Assembly (NCBI GenBank): GCA_014281115.1
Contig: JACONQ010000020.1
Coordinates: forward strand, 992,001-1,056,000
Length of the DNA: 64,000 nucleotides
From: Laburnicola sp. R22_1
Taxonomy: Eukaryota; Ascomycota; Dothideomycetes; Pleosporales; Didymosphaeriaceae
Reading direction: 5' to 3'
Made by a program: the position numbers and the translations under genes. Positions within the stretch are counted from its first letter, which is position 1; every line of letters begins with the position of its first letter. A model generated the notes under the pieces. It saw nothing but the letters and a program-made list of their open reading frames with translations, searched no databases and was not told where the DNA came from. Positions 34,807-45,131 of the stretch are shown one piece after another.

Positions 34807-35140
34807 ATTGTGGACTGAGGGTGCGGTTTGGGTGTGTAAACGGGATACAGGGTATGGCCAGGAGATGTGGTAGAGTGGACTTTGGGGGGTACATACAGGT
34901 CGAAGATTCTATATGGTACTAGCAGATTGTGACATCATAAAATGGACGGTACTTGACTTGGACAGTTCTGGAGATCCGTCCTCGTGCAGGGTTCGTGGTG
35001 GAGGTGTCGGTGATGGAGTGCTCGAGGCTCTGCTTGGGTAGATCGATCGGTTTCATCCGTCTCAACCCGCGTTCTGAGTCTCAACACTCAATAACCAGAC
35101 TTTAGTCCAGTACAGTAGTGCCAACCCAATCGTAGTTTTA
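34807..35140. other. Convergent intergenic region
   Basis: 3' flanks of the carboxylesterase (+) and the EVE-domain gene (-). No coding or repeat feature seen. Confidence 0.5.
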
Positions 35141-36028
35141 TTACACCGTCTCCGCAGCGCCCACTGCAGTCTCCTTGCTCTTCTTCTCCTTCTTCCCCTC
35201 CTCCTCCCCGCCTTCCTTCCCATCCACAACCCCCAAGATATACTCCCACTCCTCCCTCCTCACCCTCGACACACTCAACCTCGAATTCGTAACCAACTGC
35301 ATCCCCTCTAGCCTCCCACCCCTCCCCGCCTCCCCTTTAACCCACCCCAAATCCACGACTTTTTCAAACTTCCTCACAAACTCCACTCCAACACACCACC
35401 ACCTCGGCTTCTCCCTCACACTCTTCTTATCATAGTACGGATCCTTCTCATCGAAAGCCGTCTCATCCACCTTCGCTTCCTCCACGACGCGCAGTATGCC
35501 CGCAATGCCGCTCGGCTTCGCGTTGCTGTGGTAGAAGAAGCCCAAATCGCCGGCGCGCATTGCCCGCATGTTTTTACATGCAAGCGGGTTGCGCACGCCG
35601 GACCAGGGCTCCGGGGCGGTGCAGGCGCGCAGGTCGTCGATGGAGAAGGCGACGTTGATGCCGTTTTCGTAGCGGGGGAGGGGCTCCGCTTTGAGGAGCC
35701 AGTAGACTTCTTGTGCGCCTGACGCGTCGCGGTTCGTTTCTGAGGAGGGCTCGGGAGGAGGTACGACGGTGGGCTTGGGGCCCGCGGGAGAGGCGGATTT
35801 GGGGGCTTTGCGCTTCGGTTTGGCGGCTTTTTTGGGTGGCGGTGGTGCAAGCTCGTTGTCTTCTTTCAATTCGTCGTGTTCGCCCTCCTCCTCTCGGGCG
35901 CGCTTGCGACGCGTCGGCTTCTTCGCATTGCGCTTAGGCGCTTCGTCTTGCGATGGCGCGGAGTCTGAATCTGCGTATTTTGGGGCTGTGGAAGCGGTTT
36001 GACGCGTGGATCTTCGCGTGCCTGCCAT
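35141..36028 (-). CDS. EVE-domain protein (thymocyte nuclear protein 1-like)
   Basis: A single exon encodes 295 residues. The first ~105 are basic and Pro/Ala-rich with clustered Lys/Arg, typical of a nuclear protein. The EVE domain spans about residues 105-275: YWLLKAEPLPRYENG, FSIDDLRA, WSGVRNPLACKNMRAM, GDLGFFYHSN, and a WWCVGVEF beta strand. EVE domains are PUA-like folds that bind modified nucleobases such as 5-methylcytosine derivatives or RNA modifications. The C-terminus is a Glu/Lys-rich tail. In this position of the family the usual substrate is modified DNA, but the real ligand is unknown. It lies between the esterase and an F-box-like gene with no obvious functional link. Confidence 0.9.
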   Translation of the reverse strand: MAGTRRSTRQTASTAPKYADSDSAPSQDEAPKRNAKKPTRRKRAREEEGEHDELKEDNELAPPPPKKAAKPKRKAPKSASPAGPKPTVVPPPEPSSETNRDASGAQEVYWLLKAEPLPRYENGINVAFSIDDLRACTAPEPWSGVRNPLACKNMRAMRAGDLGFFYHSNAKPSGIAGILRVVEEAKVDETAFDEKDPYYDKKSVREKPRWWCVGVEFVRKFEKVVDLGWVKGEAGRGGRLEGMQLVTNSRLSVSRVRREEWEYILGVVDGKEGGEEEGKKEKKSKETAVGAAETV

Positions 36029-36325
36029 TGCGGATGTGTTGTGTCGACGTGTGGAGAAGCTGTGATGCGGACGTGTATGGCACCATAGATCGCATCAAAC
36101 CTTAGTCAGCCGCGTTATCAAGGATCGTACATCGTCTTCTTTTGCTTCACTGATGGCTATATACTGGGGGAAAAACACTGTAAATGATTTACGTGTATCA
36201 ATGAATCGAATCAAGTTCGAACCGAGCTTTAGGTTCAAGAGGAGAGTTTCTAGCTCATAATACTGACGCAGGATCCCCCACGCTTTCTCCACGCCCAAGG
36301 TCAGATATACAACCTATGCAAGGTT

Positions 36326-37132
36326 TCAAGTCGCATCGCCTATCGTCAGCTTCGCAACAAGAGGTGCGACAAAGCCCATGTATTCCGCTTCAGGAAGCAT
36401 AGGCTTTGGTGGCCGAGAAATAAGCTCGAATGTATTTTCGTCAGAGTTGAAGTTCCAATCCCACCAAGTAGTTTCAATATGTGGAGCACCTCGAGCATCG
36501 TAGCGCCAATAGTGGTCTCTCTTCAGGATGAAGCCAATCAGCTGGTTATACCACAACCGGAACCTTTCGAGCGTAGCGACGAATTTCAGGCTTTTGATGC
36601 GCTCTAGTTGCCGTAATATCGCTACCATTTCGCGCATAGGCCCTCGAAGGTGGTCCCAGTACTGAGGGCGGAGTACAATCGTCAACTTGTCCAATTGGCA
36701 CGCTCCGATATCCTTATTCCACATTGCCAGCCAATCAGCCACTTCACGAATCAGTCTACACTTGGTGATCAAGACCAGATTTCTCAGGTTTTCAAGCTGG
36801 TGTCGTTGGAGGCGTTGCCGGTCGTATGAGAAACCATCTCGGACCACGAAGACAGTGCTTCGAAAGGCAACGTTCGTGAAGTCATGGCGGAATTGGCGAC
36901 ATACGAGTAGGATATTCAGATGGGCAGCCGAGGAGTAATTCGGATCCCGCCGCAGGCTATGATGATCCAGCCACAGGCTATAATACAACTTAGGTCGTCC
37001 ATGCTCTTGCTGAGGGGACTGAGTGAACCCAGCGTTGGGGTCTTGTTCGAGGACGTAGTTTATAATTTGCAGTCGTAGTTCTATAGGCAAGGATAAGAAG
37101 CCCACGGGTGCTGCCGCAGGTGTGGTTGCCAT
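36326..37132 (-). CDS. F-box-like fungal protein
   Basis: A single exon; the first in-frame ATG is at 37132, giving 268 residues. An N-terminal GFLSLPIELRLQIINYVL segment resembles the F-box/2EXR-type helix common in large fungal families. Hydrophobic and Trp-rich stretches follow (LVLITKCRLIREVADWLAMW, then WWDWNF near the end). Proteins of this type usually pair the motif with a variable recognition region; a substrate adaptor for ubiquitin ligase is one possibility. It is divergent from the ferric reductase over 338 bp. No partner or function can be assigned. Confidence 0.72.
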   Translation of the reverse strand: MATTPAAAPVGFLSLPIELRLQIINYVLEQDPNAGFTQSPQQEHGRPKLYYSLWLDHHSLRRDPNYSSAAHLNILLVCRQFRHDFTNVAFRSTVFVVRDGFSYDRQRLQRHQLENLRNLVLITKCRLIREVADWLAMWNKDIGACQLDKLTIVLRPQYWDHLRGPMREMVAILRQLERIKSLKFVATLERFRLWYNQLIGFILKRDHYWRYDARGAPHIETTWWDWNFNSDENTFELISRPPKPMLPEAEYMGFVAPLVAKLTIGDAT

Positions 37133-37470
37133 CACGTCTTTCTGCGGTGGTGTCAGCGTGAAGAACGAGTGCAAGCCCTACGCAGCTCCCGCGATTTAAG
37201 CTTCCGCTAGCCACATGAAGAGGGTGGTGGAAGCCTAGGGAAATTCACCATTGTAAACATTAATCCAACTCAATGCTGGTGATGGCTGGCACGGCGAATA
37301 CTGAGAGATGGTTGGGAGATGAGGGCGGGGAACCGGAAGCCAACACACTGCAAAACAGCGGCGCTTGACTCAATCGAGAAGTCCAGAGTCCGTGCACCAT
37401 CTGATTAGATAGAGTTTTCTCCATCTCCGACCCCGCGCCGCTTGCACCCACCCTAGGACGGACAGCCTTC
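37133..37470. promoter_or_regulatory. Divergent promoter of F-box-like gene and ferric reductase
   Basis: Must contain the control elements for both genes. I could not identify a convincing GATA-type iron-responsive site by eye. Confidence 0.4.
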
Positions 37471-40039
37471 ATGCGTAGCATCGCTTTCGTGCTGCTTCTT
37501 TCCACAAAGTCCATAGCGGCGCTGCGGTCCGGACAATGGTGCTTCGCGGGCTGCGAGCTTGTCGTCAACTATGTCGACTTCAATGACACGGGGCCAGGGT
37601 CCAAGAAGATACGATCATGTGAAAGTACCTTGAGAGCTACGTCGCTCTATCTGTGTATCGATGAGTACTGTGAGAATGATGGACGTGTAACTTGGCTGCA
37701 GAGTGCGAACGAGACGTGTCAGCAGAGAAGCAACGCGTCGTTGCCGCCGTACGATATTATCAATCGATTCAGCCCCAAGGACCGAGCTGGCTTCAAGAGA
37801 CTGAACGCAGATGACGCTCTTATGTATCCAACTTTGAATGAAGTCGTAATCCCGGAGCAAACCTTCTTTGAAAGAGCCTTCGCGACACTGGTATGACTAC
37901 CTTACCTACCTTGCTAGATCCATCTGACCCTTCCATCAGGATGCGGCATATTTCGAATATGGCCTTCATCGCGTATACGGGTATGCTGGCCCCTTTGTGA
38001 CATGTTTCACTGACTGATCGTCGCAGCTGGGCCATGTACTACTTCTGGGCAATAGTCATCTCCATTGGTACGGGAAGCCGTCTCGTGTCCCTTGTCCAGA
38101 GGCCACGACGGCACGGATGGCAACGTCTCCTAACACACCCGGCCGACTCTAGGAATATATATAGCCGACACCACCGTAGCATCTTCAGTGGTCCAAGGGC
38201 GTGGCTGAAGCAATACGTAACCATACCCGCAACCTTCAACAATCGTTGTTCCCAACCAATTGGCTGGTGCACAATCCCACCACGGGTCCACAGCCTTACT
38301 ATCTTCGCTTTCGTGCTACTCAACGTTGTCCTCTGCTCAGCCAGCTACCGACTCACCGAAGGAAACCTTTACTGGCCTGAGAAGCGCTCGCAGCTCCTCA
38401 GGTATGTGTCCGATCGCACCGGTATCATCTCTCTGGCCAATTTCCCCTTGATATGGCTTTTTGGTATGAGGAACAACACGTTGATGTGGATGACGGGATG
38501 GGGATACGGTTCCTACAACAGCTTTCATAGATGGGTTGCCAGGATGAGCACAGTGCAGGCCATTATCCATTCCGTCGGCTACACCGTCATGGTGTGCGAG
38601 AGTAAGTCAACCGTGAGCTTCCCGCGGGACAATAGTTTGCTTACATCGACCTTTGTATTGCCCATCCTGGGGTAACAGACGGTACATGTAATCAGATTAT
38701 TCTCAGTACTGCATAAATCCTAGAGATGTGCGCGCTAACTGCGTGCAGGTGGTGGGCTATCGTCTTTCAAAAAATACCTGACGAAGCACTACTTTTGGAA
38801 CGGAGAACTTGCAACCATCTTCATGTGCGCTCTTCTCGCCTTCTCCGTCTACGGACTACGCCGCAGCCACTACGAGATCTTCCTAACGGCACACATCGTC
38901 TTCTCCGCCATCGTGCTCTTAACTATGTTCTAGTACATACACCCCCTACTCCCCGTCCATCGCCAACCAGCTAATAGCCCAACAGCCACATCGAGATCTT
39001 CCCACCCGGCGAATGGACCCCATTCCTCTACCCCTGCCTCACCATCTGGCTCCTAGACCGCCTCCTCCGCACCCTCCGCATCTTCTCCTTCAACCCCCGC
39101 TTCTGGACCACAAAAGCGACCGCAACCTACGACGCAAACGCCCACCTCATCACCCTGCGAGTGCCCTGCGCCAACACATGGGTAAAGCCCCGCCCAGGAA
39201 GCTACTACTACATCTACGCGCTAGATAACCTCTGGTACGCGCATCAAAACCACCCCTTCACCGTCGCGCACATCGACACCGAGGGACATAGTTCAAACAT
39301 GCAACTTGAACACCTGGATCGTCGTCCTGAGACGCCGTACCGCACCGAATCTAGCACGTCTTCGGAATCAGACGCCCTCCTCTACTCTACATGTACAACG
39401 GCAACCCCATCCCCATCCCTCACATTCCTCATCCGACCCTACGCCGGCTTCACATCCCGCCTGGCCCGTCTCCCTCCCCACCCACGCACCACCACCCCAA
39501 CAACAACGTCGACCTCAACCCCCACCATCCTCCTCGAAGGCCCCTACGGTGCCCCCCTCCCCCTCCATTCCCCCCAACCAACAACCCTCTTCCTAACCGC
39601 CGGAACCGGCATCGCCCTCCCCCTCTCCCACCTCCCCACCCTCCTCGCCTCCCCCTCCCCATCCCCCATCCACATCATCTGGGCCGTCCGCGAACACGCC
39701 TTCCTAACCTCTCTCCTCCACAACTTTAGCGCCCTATTCGACGACGACCGCGTAACCTTACACATCCACGTGACGCGCAATATACGCAATAGAGACGACT
39801 TACCTGCCATCACCGCTGGGGTTGCGGAGACGAAGAGCGTGACGGTTCGGGTGGGGAGACCGGATGTACGGGCTGTGGTGGAGGAGGTAGCTGGCGGGAT
39901 GGCGGGGCGAGGGGAGCGGTTGGCTGTTGTGGCGTGTGGGCCGGGGGGGATGGCGGATGAGGCGAGGGGGGCGTGTGTTGAGTTGGTGGCGAGTGGGTTT
40001 CGGGGGGTGGAGTATTTTGAGGAGAGTTTTAAGTGGTGA
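37471..40039 (+). CDS. Ferric reductase, FRE family (NADPH oxidase-like)
   Basis: Five exons (37471-37890, 37940-37980, 38027-38601, 38749-38932, 38986-40039) give 757 residues; exon 2 is only 41 nt and the junctions complete RVYGWAMYYFWAI and TMFYHIEIF. An N-terminal signal/anchor is followed by a Cys-containing luminal region of ~130 residues. About seven membrane helices follow, with His residues for heme (HRWVARMSTVQAIIHSVGY, then HYEIFLTAHIVFSAIV). The C-terminal half has the FAD motif HPFTVA, NADPH-binding LLEGPYGAPL and TAGTGIALPL, CGPGGM, and a closing EYFEESFKW. Such enzymes reduce Fe3+ or Cu2+ at the plasma membrane with cytosolic NADPH. A permease or multicopper oxidase partner is not in the window. 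Confidence 0.93.
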
Positions 40040-40386
40040 GTTGGTGGGTGGGTTGGTTGATAGGTTTGTTTTATTGGGGTATGTGTCTACGGTTTCTAGA
40101 TGGTGGGATACATTGTTTGTACAGCCCAGGATAAACGTTTGGGTATATTCGGCCTTTCTTCTATTCTAACATTGTATATATCTGCCCCCCCGCCCACAAC
40201 ATTGGCTAAGCAAAAAAGCGGTTGAGAGAAAGCATGTTCTCCGGGGCAAAAATATTCTAACGGAAGTGAACCGGTTTAGCGTTACGATATAGAGGTAAAA
40301 ATACAAGCAATGCCGATTTAATCGATAAGGGACGGCAAAAATGCGTCGAGTATTTCTCGCAAATTGCCTGGGCATTCTAGGATGCG
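40040..40386. other. Convergent intergenic region
   Basis: 3' flanks of the ferric reductase (+) and the transporter pseudogene (-). Nothing else seen. Confidence 0.45.
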
Positions 40387-41674
40387 TTATCGGGCTATAG
40401 CAGCCTCGGTCGCCTTTAAGCTGCCCACGACAGCAAAACATATGAGGGGTGTGATGGCGTAGCTGATCTGTGGCTCGGTCAGTCACATTTCCAGGCATTC
40501 GGACAGGCAATCCACTTACCGTCAAGAACTTCGCGATAGCCATCTTCTCCTCCTCGGGGCCTCCAACCACATCGGTCAAGGCCACCAAGATCATAGCAGT
40601 AGGCCCCAACACCATCAACATCATAGCAAACCACAACATCAGGTCGTTGTTCAGCATAAACATCTTAGTCGCAAGGGCGTAGATCAGGGGAATGCTGATA
40701 GCCGGCCAGATAAAGAAGCGGGTTATAAAAACGAAGGCCATGCTCTTCTTGTCGACAGCACCACTATCCTCACCGGCCTTCATGCTGCGCAGGCTCTAGC
40801 TAAACTTAACGCCAACGACAATTATCTGCAATGTGGCGAAGAGGTCGCCGATGTTCTTGATGGCCGTGGTGAGCGACGCGCTCAAGTAGCCGCCATCATT
40901 CGCGTCGTTGAAGAACAGGCGATGAAGTGGTGGAGTAAGGCCAATTATGGCGCCTACAACGGCGCCTAAGATAGGCGCGTTTATGAACTGGTATAGAAAG
41001 TCGAGCAGCTGTTGGGCCCACGGAGGGAGGCTCTAGACCCATTGCAACGTGCGCTGATAGCCCCGGCGCTCAACGCGGTTTATTGGACGGGTTGCACGCT
41101 GTGGGAGGAGTGTCGTCTCCTCGTCGATAATACCATCAGCCCCACGCTCCATGGTACCTTGCTCATCACTGTCCTCTTGCTCGTCGTCTTCGCCATCGTC
41201 ATGGTCGGGCGCGTCCTCGTCGCTCGGTCGTAACAAGTGCGTGCCGAGTGCGAAGGTCAACGAGTTGGAGACTATGGTATTGATTAAGAAGTAGGATTTG
41301 GCGCGGTCTAAGGCCTGTGAGGCGTTGCCACCTGGGGGAATGATGGTATTTAGGATGCCTGTCTTGCTCAGCGACTGCATGAGGAGTAGCAGCAGGCTGG
41401 TGGTGTTGTTGAAAGCCACGGCGAGCTTCACCCACGCGGGGAGCTTGAAGACGCGGCATGCGGCAGCACTGAGCGCGAGCGAGAGCAGCGTGTACCAGAC
41501 GGACCAACACATGATGGGAATGTAGCGGAGGCCGGTGTCGCGGTTCAGGTTGGAGCCTATCATGTATATCAACAGCGCGGGGAGGACGCCCAAGAAGATG
41601 GTCAGCAGCACCGAGATGGTGGCCTAGAGAGCGCCGACCAAGGGCACCACGAGCTCGGAGGGAGCGACCGCCAT
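40387..41674 (-). pseudogene. Auxin-efflux-carrier-like transporter, three in-frame TAG stops
   Basis: The ATG at 41674 opens a frame to 40520, followed by a 52-nt intron (GTAAGT...CAG) and a last exon 40467-40387 (ISYAITPLICFAVVG...). The frame is 411 codons and otherwise intact, including the splice sites. TAG codons occur at codons 17 (41624-41626), 214 (41033-41035) and 293 (40796-40798). The family pattern is that of fungal AEC/PIN-like carriers: helices at each end (LLTIFLGVLPALLIYMIG; FFIWPAISIPLIYAL), PILGAVVGAIIGLTPPLHRL, and an acidic middle loop. The stops probably replaced CAG codons, consistent with RIP spreading from the pogo-type element that begins ~190 bp upstream. Several intact genes here end in TAG, so codon reassignment is unlikely. 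Confidence 0.85.
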
Positions 41675-41867
41675 GGCAGGCGCATTTCAATTCAAAATTC
41701 AAGGACTGGGTCAGGGCTGGGTCAAGAGCTGGGCAAAGGAAGCATATGGGAATTCAACGGAAACGCGAATTGCATGTGCCGTCAAATAATAAGTCATAGG
41801 AATTTAACAGAACCACTCCCACAGCCAACCTCTACTCTCTTAGTAATAATTGTATATAGTAATACTA

Positions 41868-44081
41868 ACATATTCTATCAGTAGCCCGGACAGATCAGTA
41901 GCCCGGACAGTTTTTCTTGCCAACTTCGAGGTCCCTCATAACTCATTATAGAACACCACCAATGTTACTTCATAGTGACTCATAATAACCTACTATAACT
42001 TACAATATACCAAGTTACTATTTAATCTACTTTTTACGTCGTGCAGCCTCTTTGCGCGGCTGCAGCAGCCGCGCAAAGCTAAGGAGTCTTTCTTGGCAAT
42101 ACGAACTTACAACAAGACTCCCTATAATATACGATATATTATCTACCATACTATACGTAGGCAATATATAGTATACTTATTGTGATTTGCAGTGAAGCAT
42201 ACTATATCTTAAGTAGTACTTTATCTGATTTTCAGTCACTGAGTGCGTACTATTGCAAGATGAAGTTAACCCGTCATTTTTGGCCTTATAGTAACCTATA
42301 ATAAAATCACTCTAATTTACTATCAACACTATCTGAAAATAAGCCGCTAAGGGTAACATCTGACTCCTCCTCTATCTCTTTATCTATCTGACAGGTCCTT
42401 GAGTTGTGCCCAAGCTCTCCGCACCTCCCACAGCGGCGTTGTGTTAAGGGACCTGCCTCTCCCTCACCACTACCTCGCGCCCTTTTCGACAACTTTACCC
42501 CAATAGAAGGGCTTTCTACTCCCAAATCTGCTCCCTGAGCAAAGCCTAGCGTCCCACCTTTCTGAATGCGCTTTCTTTTACGCGTTTTTCGCTTTGTTAG
42601 AACCTTAATTTGCTCCTTAAGTTCCTTAATACGGGTCTCTTGAAGTACACTATGGTAGAGCATGAGTTCAGCACCTTTTATGAGCTGTGAGTAGCTCGAT
42701 TTAGCATTAGGTGGAGACCGAATAAAAGAGTCGCGTACGAGCTTTGACTGGGATCCAAACTCAAGGGTATTGCTTGGGGTCCTGGCTTGCCATGGTGTAT
42801 CTGGTGGGGTACCCTGAGGTGGAGTGTGAATACGCACATTAAGGCGATCTACTACTACTAACGCATCTAAAGGAACAAGCCCAGAGGCCTTAAAGGCTTT
42901 CTTGCAGTTTTCTAGTGTAAACACATTAAAAAACGCGTTGTAAAAGGCCAGTAGGAAGCCCTTTTTATTAATATAAAAGACGCATTGGCGCGCCAAGTCC
43001 CGCACGCGCTGGGAGTACTTCAGCTTTAGTGGCGCGAAACAGACCACATTAAGCGGCTGGAGGATATGAGATGAGTGCGCTGGCATACAGAGTGTTAGGA
43101 TCTTCTGTTCCAGGCAATAATCCTTGAAATCCTGGGAGTGGTGGCTCTTATGGCCGTCTAGAATAAGTAACCTCTATGACCCTACTATGCGCGGCCTTGT
43201 ATACGCGTTAAAGTGCTTCAACCACGCGACTCTAAGCTCGCTGTTGGTCCAGCCGGTCTTAGAGACTAAGAGCTTTTAATCGCGGGGGATACTGGTCTCC
43301 TTATACTACGCTAAGATGTGGACTCGCCCTTTGTAGATGATGAAGGGTGGGGCAGCATACTTAGCAGCGCAAATACTCTGAATTACTATAACCCACTTGC
43401 GGTTGCCTGGCTGAACAAGCGTAGGTTAAGAACGTCTTTCTAAACCAGTTACAACCTTTATTAAGCTAATAACTCCTATCTAGAAGCCTGTCTTATTAAA
43501 GTTATAGATATCTTTATCCTGCACTCTATACTTGGCTTTTATGTCCTCCACTAGCTGAAACCACGCGTTTATAACCTCTAGGTCTTCCTATTGTATCCTC
43601 TGTCGGTCCTTCGCTTAATTAAAAGCCATTTTAAGCTTAGGTACGCGCTTTATAAAGCGCTGAGCCTAGCATTGTCCTATAGGGTCTCTGTGCCGCGCAG
43701 CTAGCAGTTTGTTGGCCATATCTTCCACCTTACCTAGCCAGGGTGCAAATCCTCGCGAATCTAGGTCGAGGATATACTGTATGAGCGTCTGCTCTTTGGT
43801 CGCGGTGAGCTTTGCCATGCCTGATTGTGTATCTGCTTAGGCGGTGATTTCGTTAATTCGATTGCTTAGTGTAGACTTTGGGATATTATATACTGCAGCA
43901 GCGCGTCGCAGGCTTGAAATTTGCTTATTCTAATAGGCGTAAAGGGAAAGCTCAATTCTGCCTTCTTAATTAGATGATAATGCGTCGTGTTGTTGAGACA
44001 TTATGATTCATAGTGAAGTGTTGTGGTCTTGGCAAAAACTGTCCGGCGGACTGATCTGTCCGGGCTACTGATAGAATATGT
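41868..44081 (-). mobile_element. Pogo/Fot1-type transposon 3 (2.2 kb)
   Basis: The ends are inverted repeats of about 55 bp starting ACATATTCTATCAGTAG and containing a doubled AGTAGCCCGGACAG unit, with TA at 41866-41867 and 44082-44083. The end sequence matches that of transposon 2 at ACATATTCTAT, so both belong to one family. The transposase frame is on the minus strand. The right end abuts X-repeat copy 4. Confidence 0.9.
42307..44001 (-). pseudogene. Transposase of element 3 (DDE, CCHC zinc knuckle), N-terminal half broken
   Basis: A 565-codon frame runs from ATG 44001 to TAA 42307 without frameshift. The first ~305 codons carry eleven in-frame TAA/TAG stops, while the last 260 codons are stop-free. 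The N-terminus has a psq-type helix-turn-helix (RRAAAVYNIPKSTLSNRI), then a Tc5/CENP-B-like domain. DDE regions include YNFNKTGF, LILDGHKSHH and LQPLNVVCFAPLK; in canonical Fot1/pogo proteins the first and third have Asp where this copy has Asn. The C-terminus contains a Lys/Arg-rich segment and a CCHC knuckle (CGRCGELGHNSRTC). G-to-A changes in a TG context would explain both Asp-to-Asn changes. Confidence 0.85.
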
Positions 44082-44090
44082 TATATAGTA

Positions 44091-44167
44091 TTAATTTAAT
44101 CTACCTAAAAATATAATAATAAAGGCTTTTATTTTAAATAATATAATAAAAAAGTAGAGCCCCCTAT
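44091..44167 (-). repeat. X repeat, copy 4 (reverse)
   Basis: Inverted relative to copies 1-3: starts CTACCTA, then AAAGGCTTTTATTTTAAAT, an A-run and AGAGCCCCC. More decayed than most copies. Confidence 0.7.
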
Positions 44168-44173
44168 GTTACG

Positions 44174-44500
44174 ATGCAACAGATAATACACGCGCCAGAA
44201 CCAGACAATTACGGTCAAAGGGTAATCACGGGCGGGGATGCCAGGTGGTGGCAGCGTGATACGCGGGGCGGCTTAGCAAAGACGTCACGTGAGGAAAATG
44301 GAAGCTGGTCTTGGCAGCGCCAAGAGGTGGAAGCCAATAGGCAGACTAGAAGTCGATCTTGGCTAGCAGACACAGTGGAAGCCAGTAGGCAGAGTAGAAG
44401 CTCTGTTAAGCCAGCAGGCAGAGATAAGGGGGAGCTTCTAGTAGACGAAGATTGGGACTATATAGATCTGAGGGATCTCCTTAGTTTTAAATCTTCGTAG
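44174..44500 (+). CDS. 108-codon ORF inside the X-bounded element
   Basis: ATG to TAG, highly charged and Trp/Arg/Gln-rich, with internal repetition: GGAAGCCA-TAGGCAGA-TAGAAG occurs at 44329-44353 and 44377-44401, and a shorter third copy at about 44407-44428. I do not recognise the product. It is the only clean ORF in the element, but its repeats could keep a frame open by chance. Confidence 0.3.
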   Translation: MQQIIHAPEPDNYGQRVITGGDARWWQRDTRGGLAKTSREENGSWSWQRQEVEANRQTRSRSWLADTVEASRQSRSSVKPAGRDKGELLVDEDWDYIDLRDLLSFKSS

Positions 44501-44792
44501 TTAACTCTTTACAGTACTATCTCCTATATAGATTAGTGCTAGTTATTCTATCTTGTTTAGGATTAGAAGAGCCTTACACAAGACTATTAACATCTCACTT
44601 AATTTCTCCTAAAGCCTACCAGCACGGCCACCCTCGAGTTACCTTACCTCCCCTAACACGAATTAGGATAAGATACGTAACTCCGTGTTAACACCCTACT
44701 TAGTAACCAAAAAGAACATAATAGTAATACTATAAGTTTTACTAATTATAGCTATTTACTTTTTTATATAATTACTTTTTTACGCTTTTTAT

Positions 44793-44887
44793 TATTTACT
44801 AAGTAGGAGGCTTTGCTTTTTTTATTATATTATTTAAGATAAAAGCCTTTGTCGTCCTACCCCTAGATAGATTTAATTAACGCCACA
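44793..44887 (+). repeat. X repeat, copy 5 (forward)
   Basis: Near full length: TTTACTAAGTAGGAGGC, T-run, AAGATAAAAGCCTTTGTCG, CCTACCCCTAGATAG and AATTAACGCCACA. Confidence 0.75.
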
Positions 44888-44889
44888 CA

Positions 44890-44949
44890 CATATTATTTA
44901 AGATAAAAGCCTTTATTATTCTCCCTCTAGGTAGTTAATTTAACGCTAT
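44890..44949 (+). repeat. X repeat, copy 6 (forward, partial)
   Basis: Only the distal two thirds: TTATTTAAGATAAAAGCC, CTAGGTAGTTAATTTAACG. Follows copy 5 head to tail. Confidence 0.65.
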
Positions 44950-44967
44950 ATATAATATCTACTTTTT

Positions 44968-45025
44968 GTTATATTATTTAAAATAAAAGCCTTTGTCCTT
45001 CTACCTCTAGGTAGTTAATTAACAA
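44968..45025 (+). repeat. X repeat, copy 7 (forward, partial)
   Basis: ATTATTTAAAATAAAAGCC, TTTGTCCTTC, CTAGGTAGTTAATTAAC; separated from copy 6 by a TATATAATATCTA spacer that recurs after it, suggesting tandem duplication of the repeat end. Confidence 0.65.
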
Positions 45026-45041
45026 CATATATATAATATCT

Positions 45042-45131
45042 ATGTGGCGTTAATTCTACCTAGGGGTAGGACGATAAAGGCTTTTATCTTAAATAACATA
45101 ATAAAAAAAGCAGAGCCCCTTGCTTAGTAAT
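45042..45131 (-). repeat. X repeat, copy 8 (reverse)
   Basis: Starts TGTGGCGTTAATT, then CTACCTAGGGGTAGGACGA, AAAGGCTTTTATCTTAAA and GCAGAGCCCCTTGC. The sequence after it (to ~45240) matches, in inverse orientation, that left of copy 3, so it heads a separate fragment. Confidence 0.75.

Larger units (their letters stand above)
44091..44887 (+). mobile_element. Candidate non-autonomous element bounded by inverted X repeats
   Basis: Copy 4 (reverse) at the left and copy 5 (forward) at the right form inverted ends around ~620 bp that include a 108-codon ORF. The arrangement fits a small TIR element with no transposase, but a chance pairing of two fragments is possible because X copies are clustered here. 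Confidence 0.5.
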
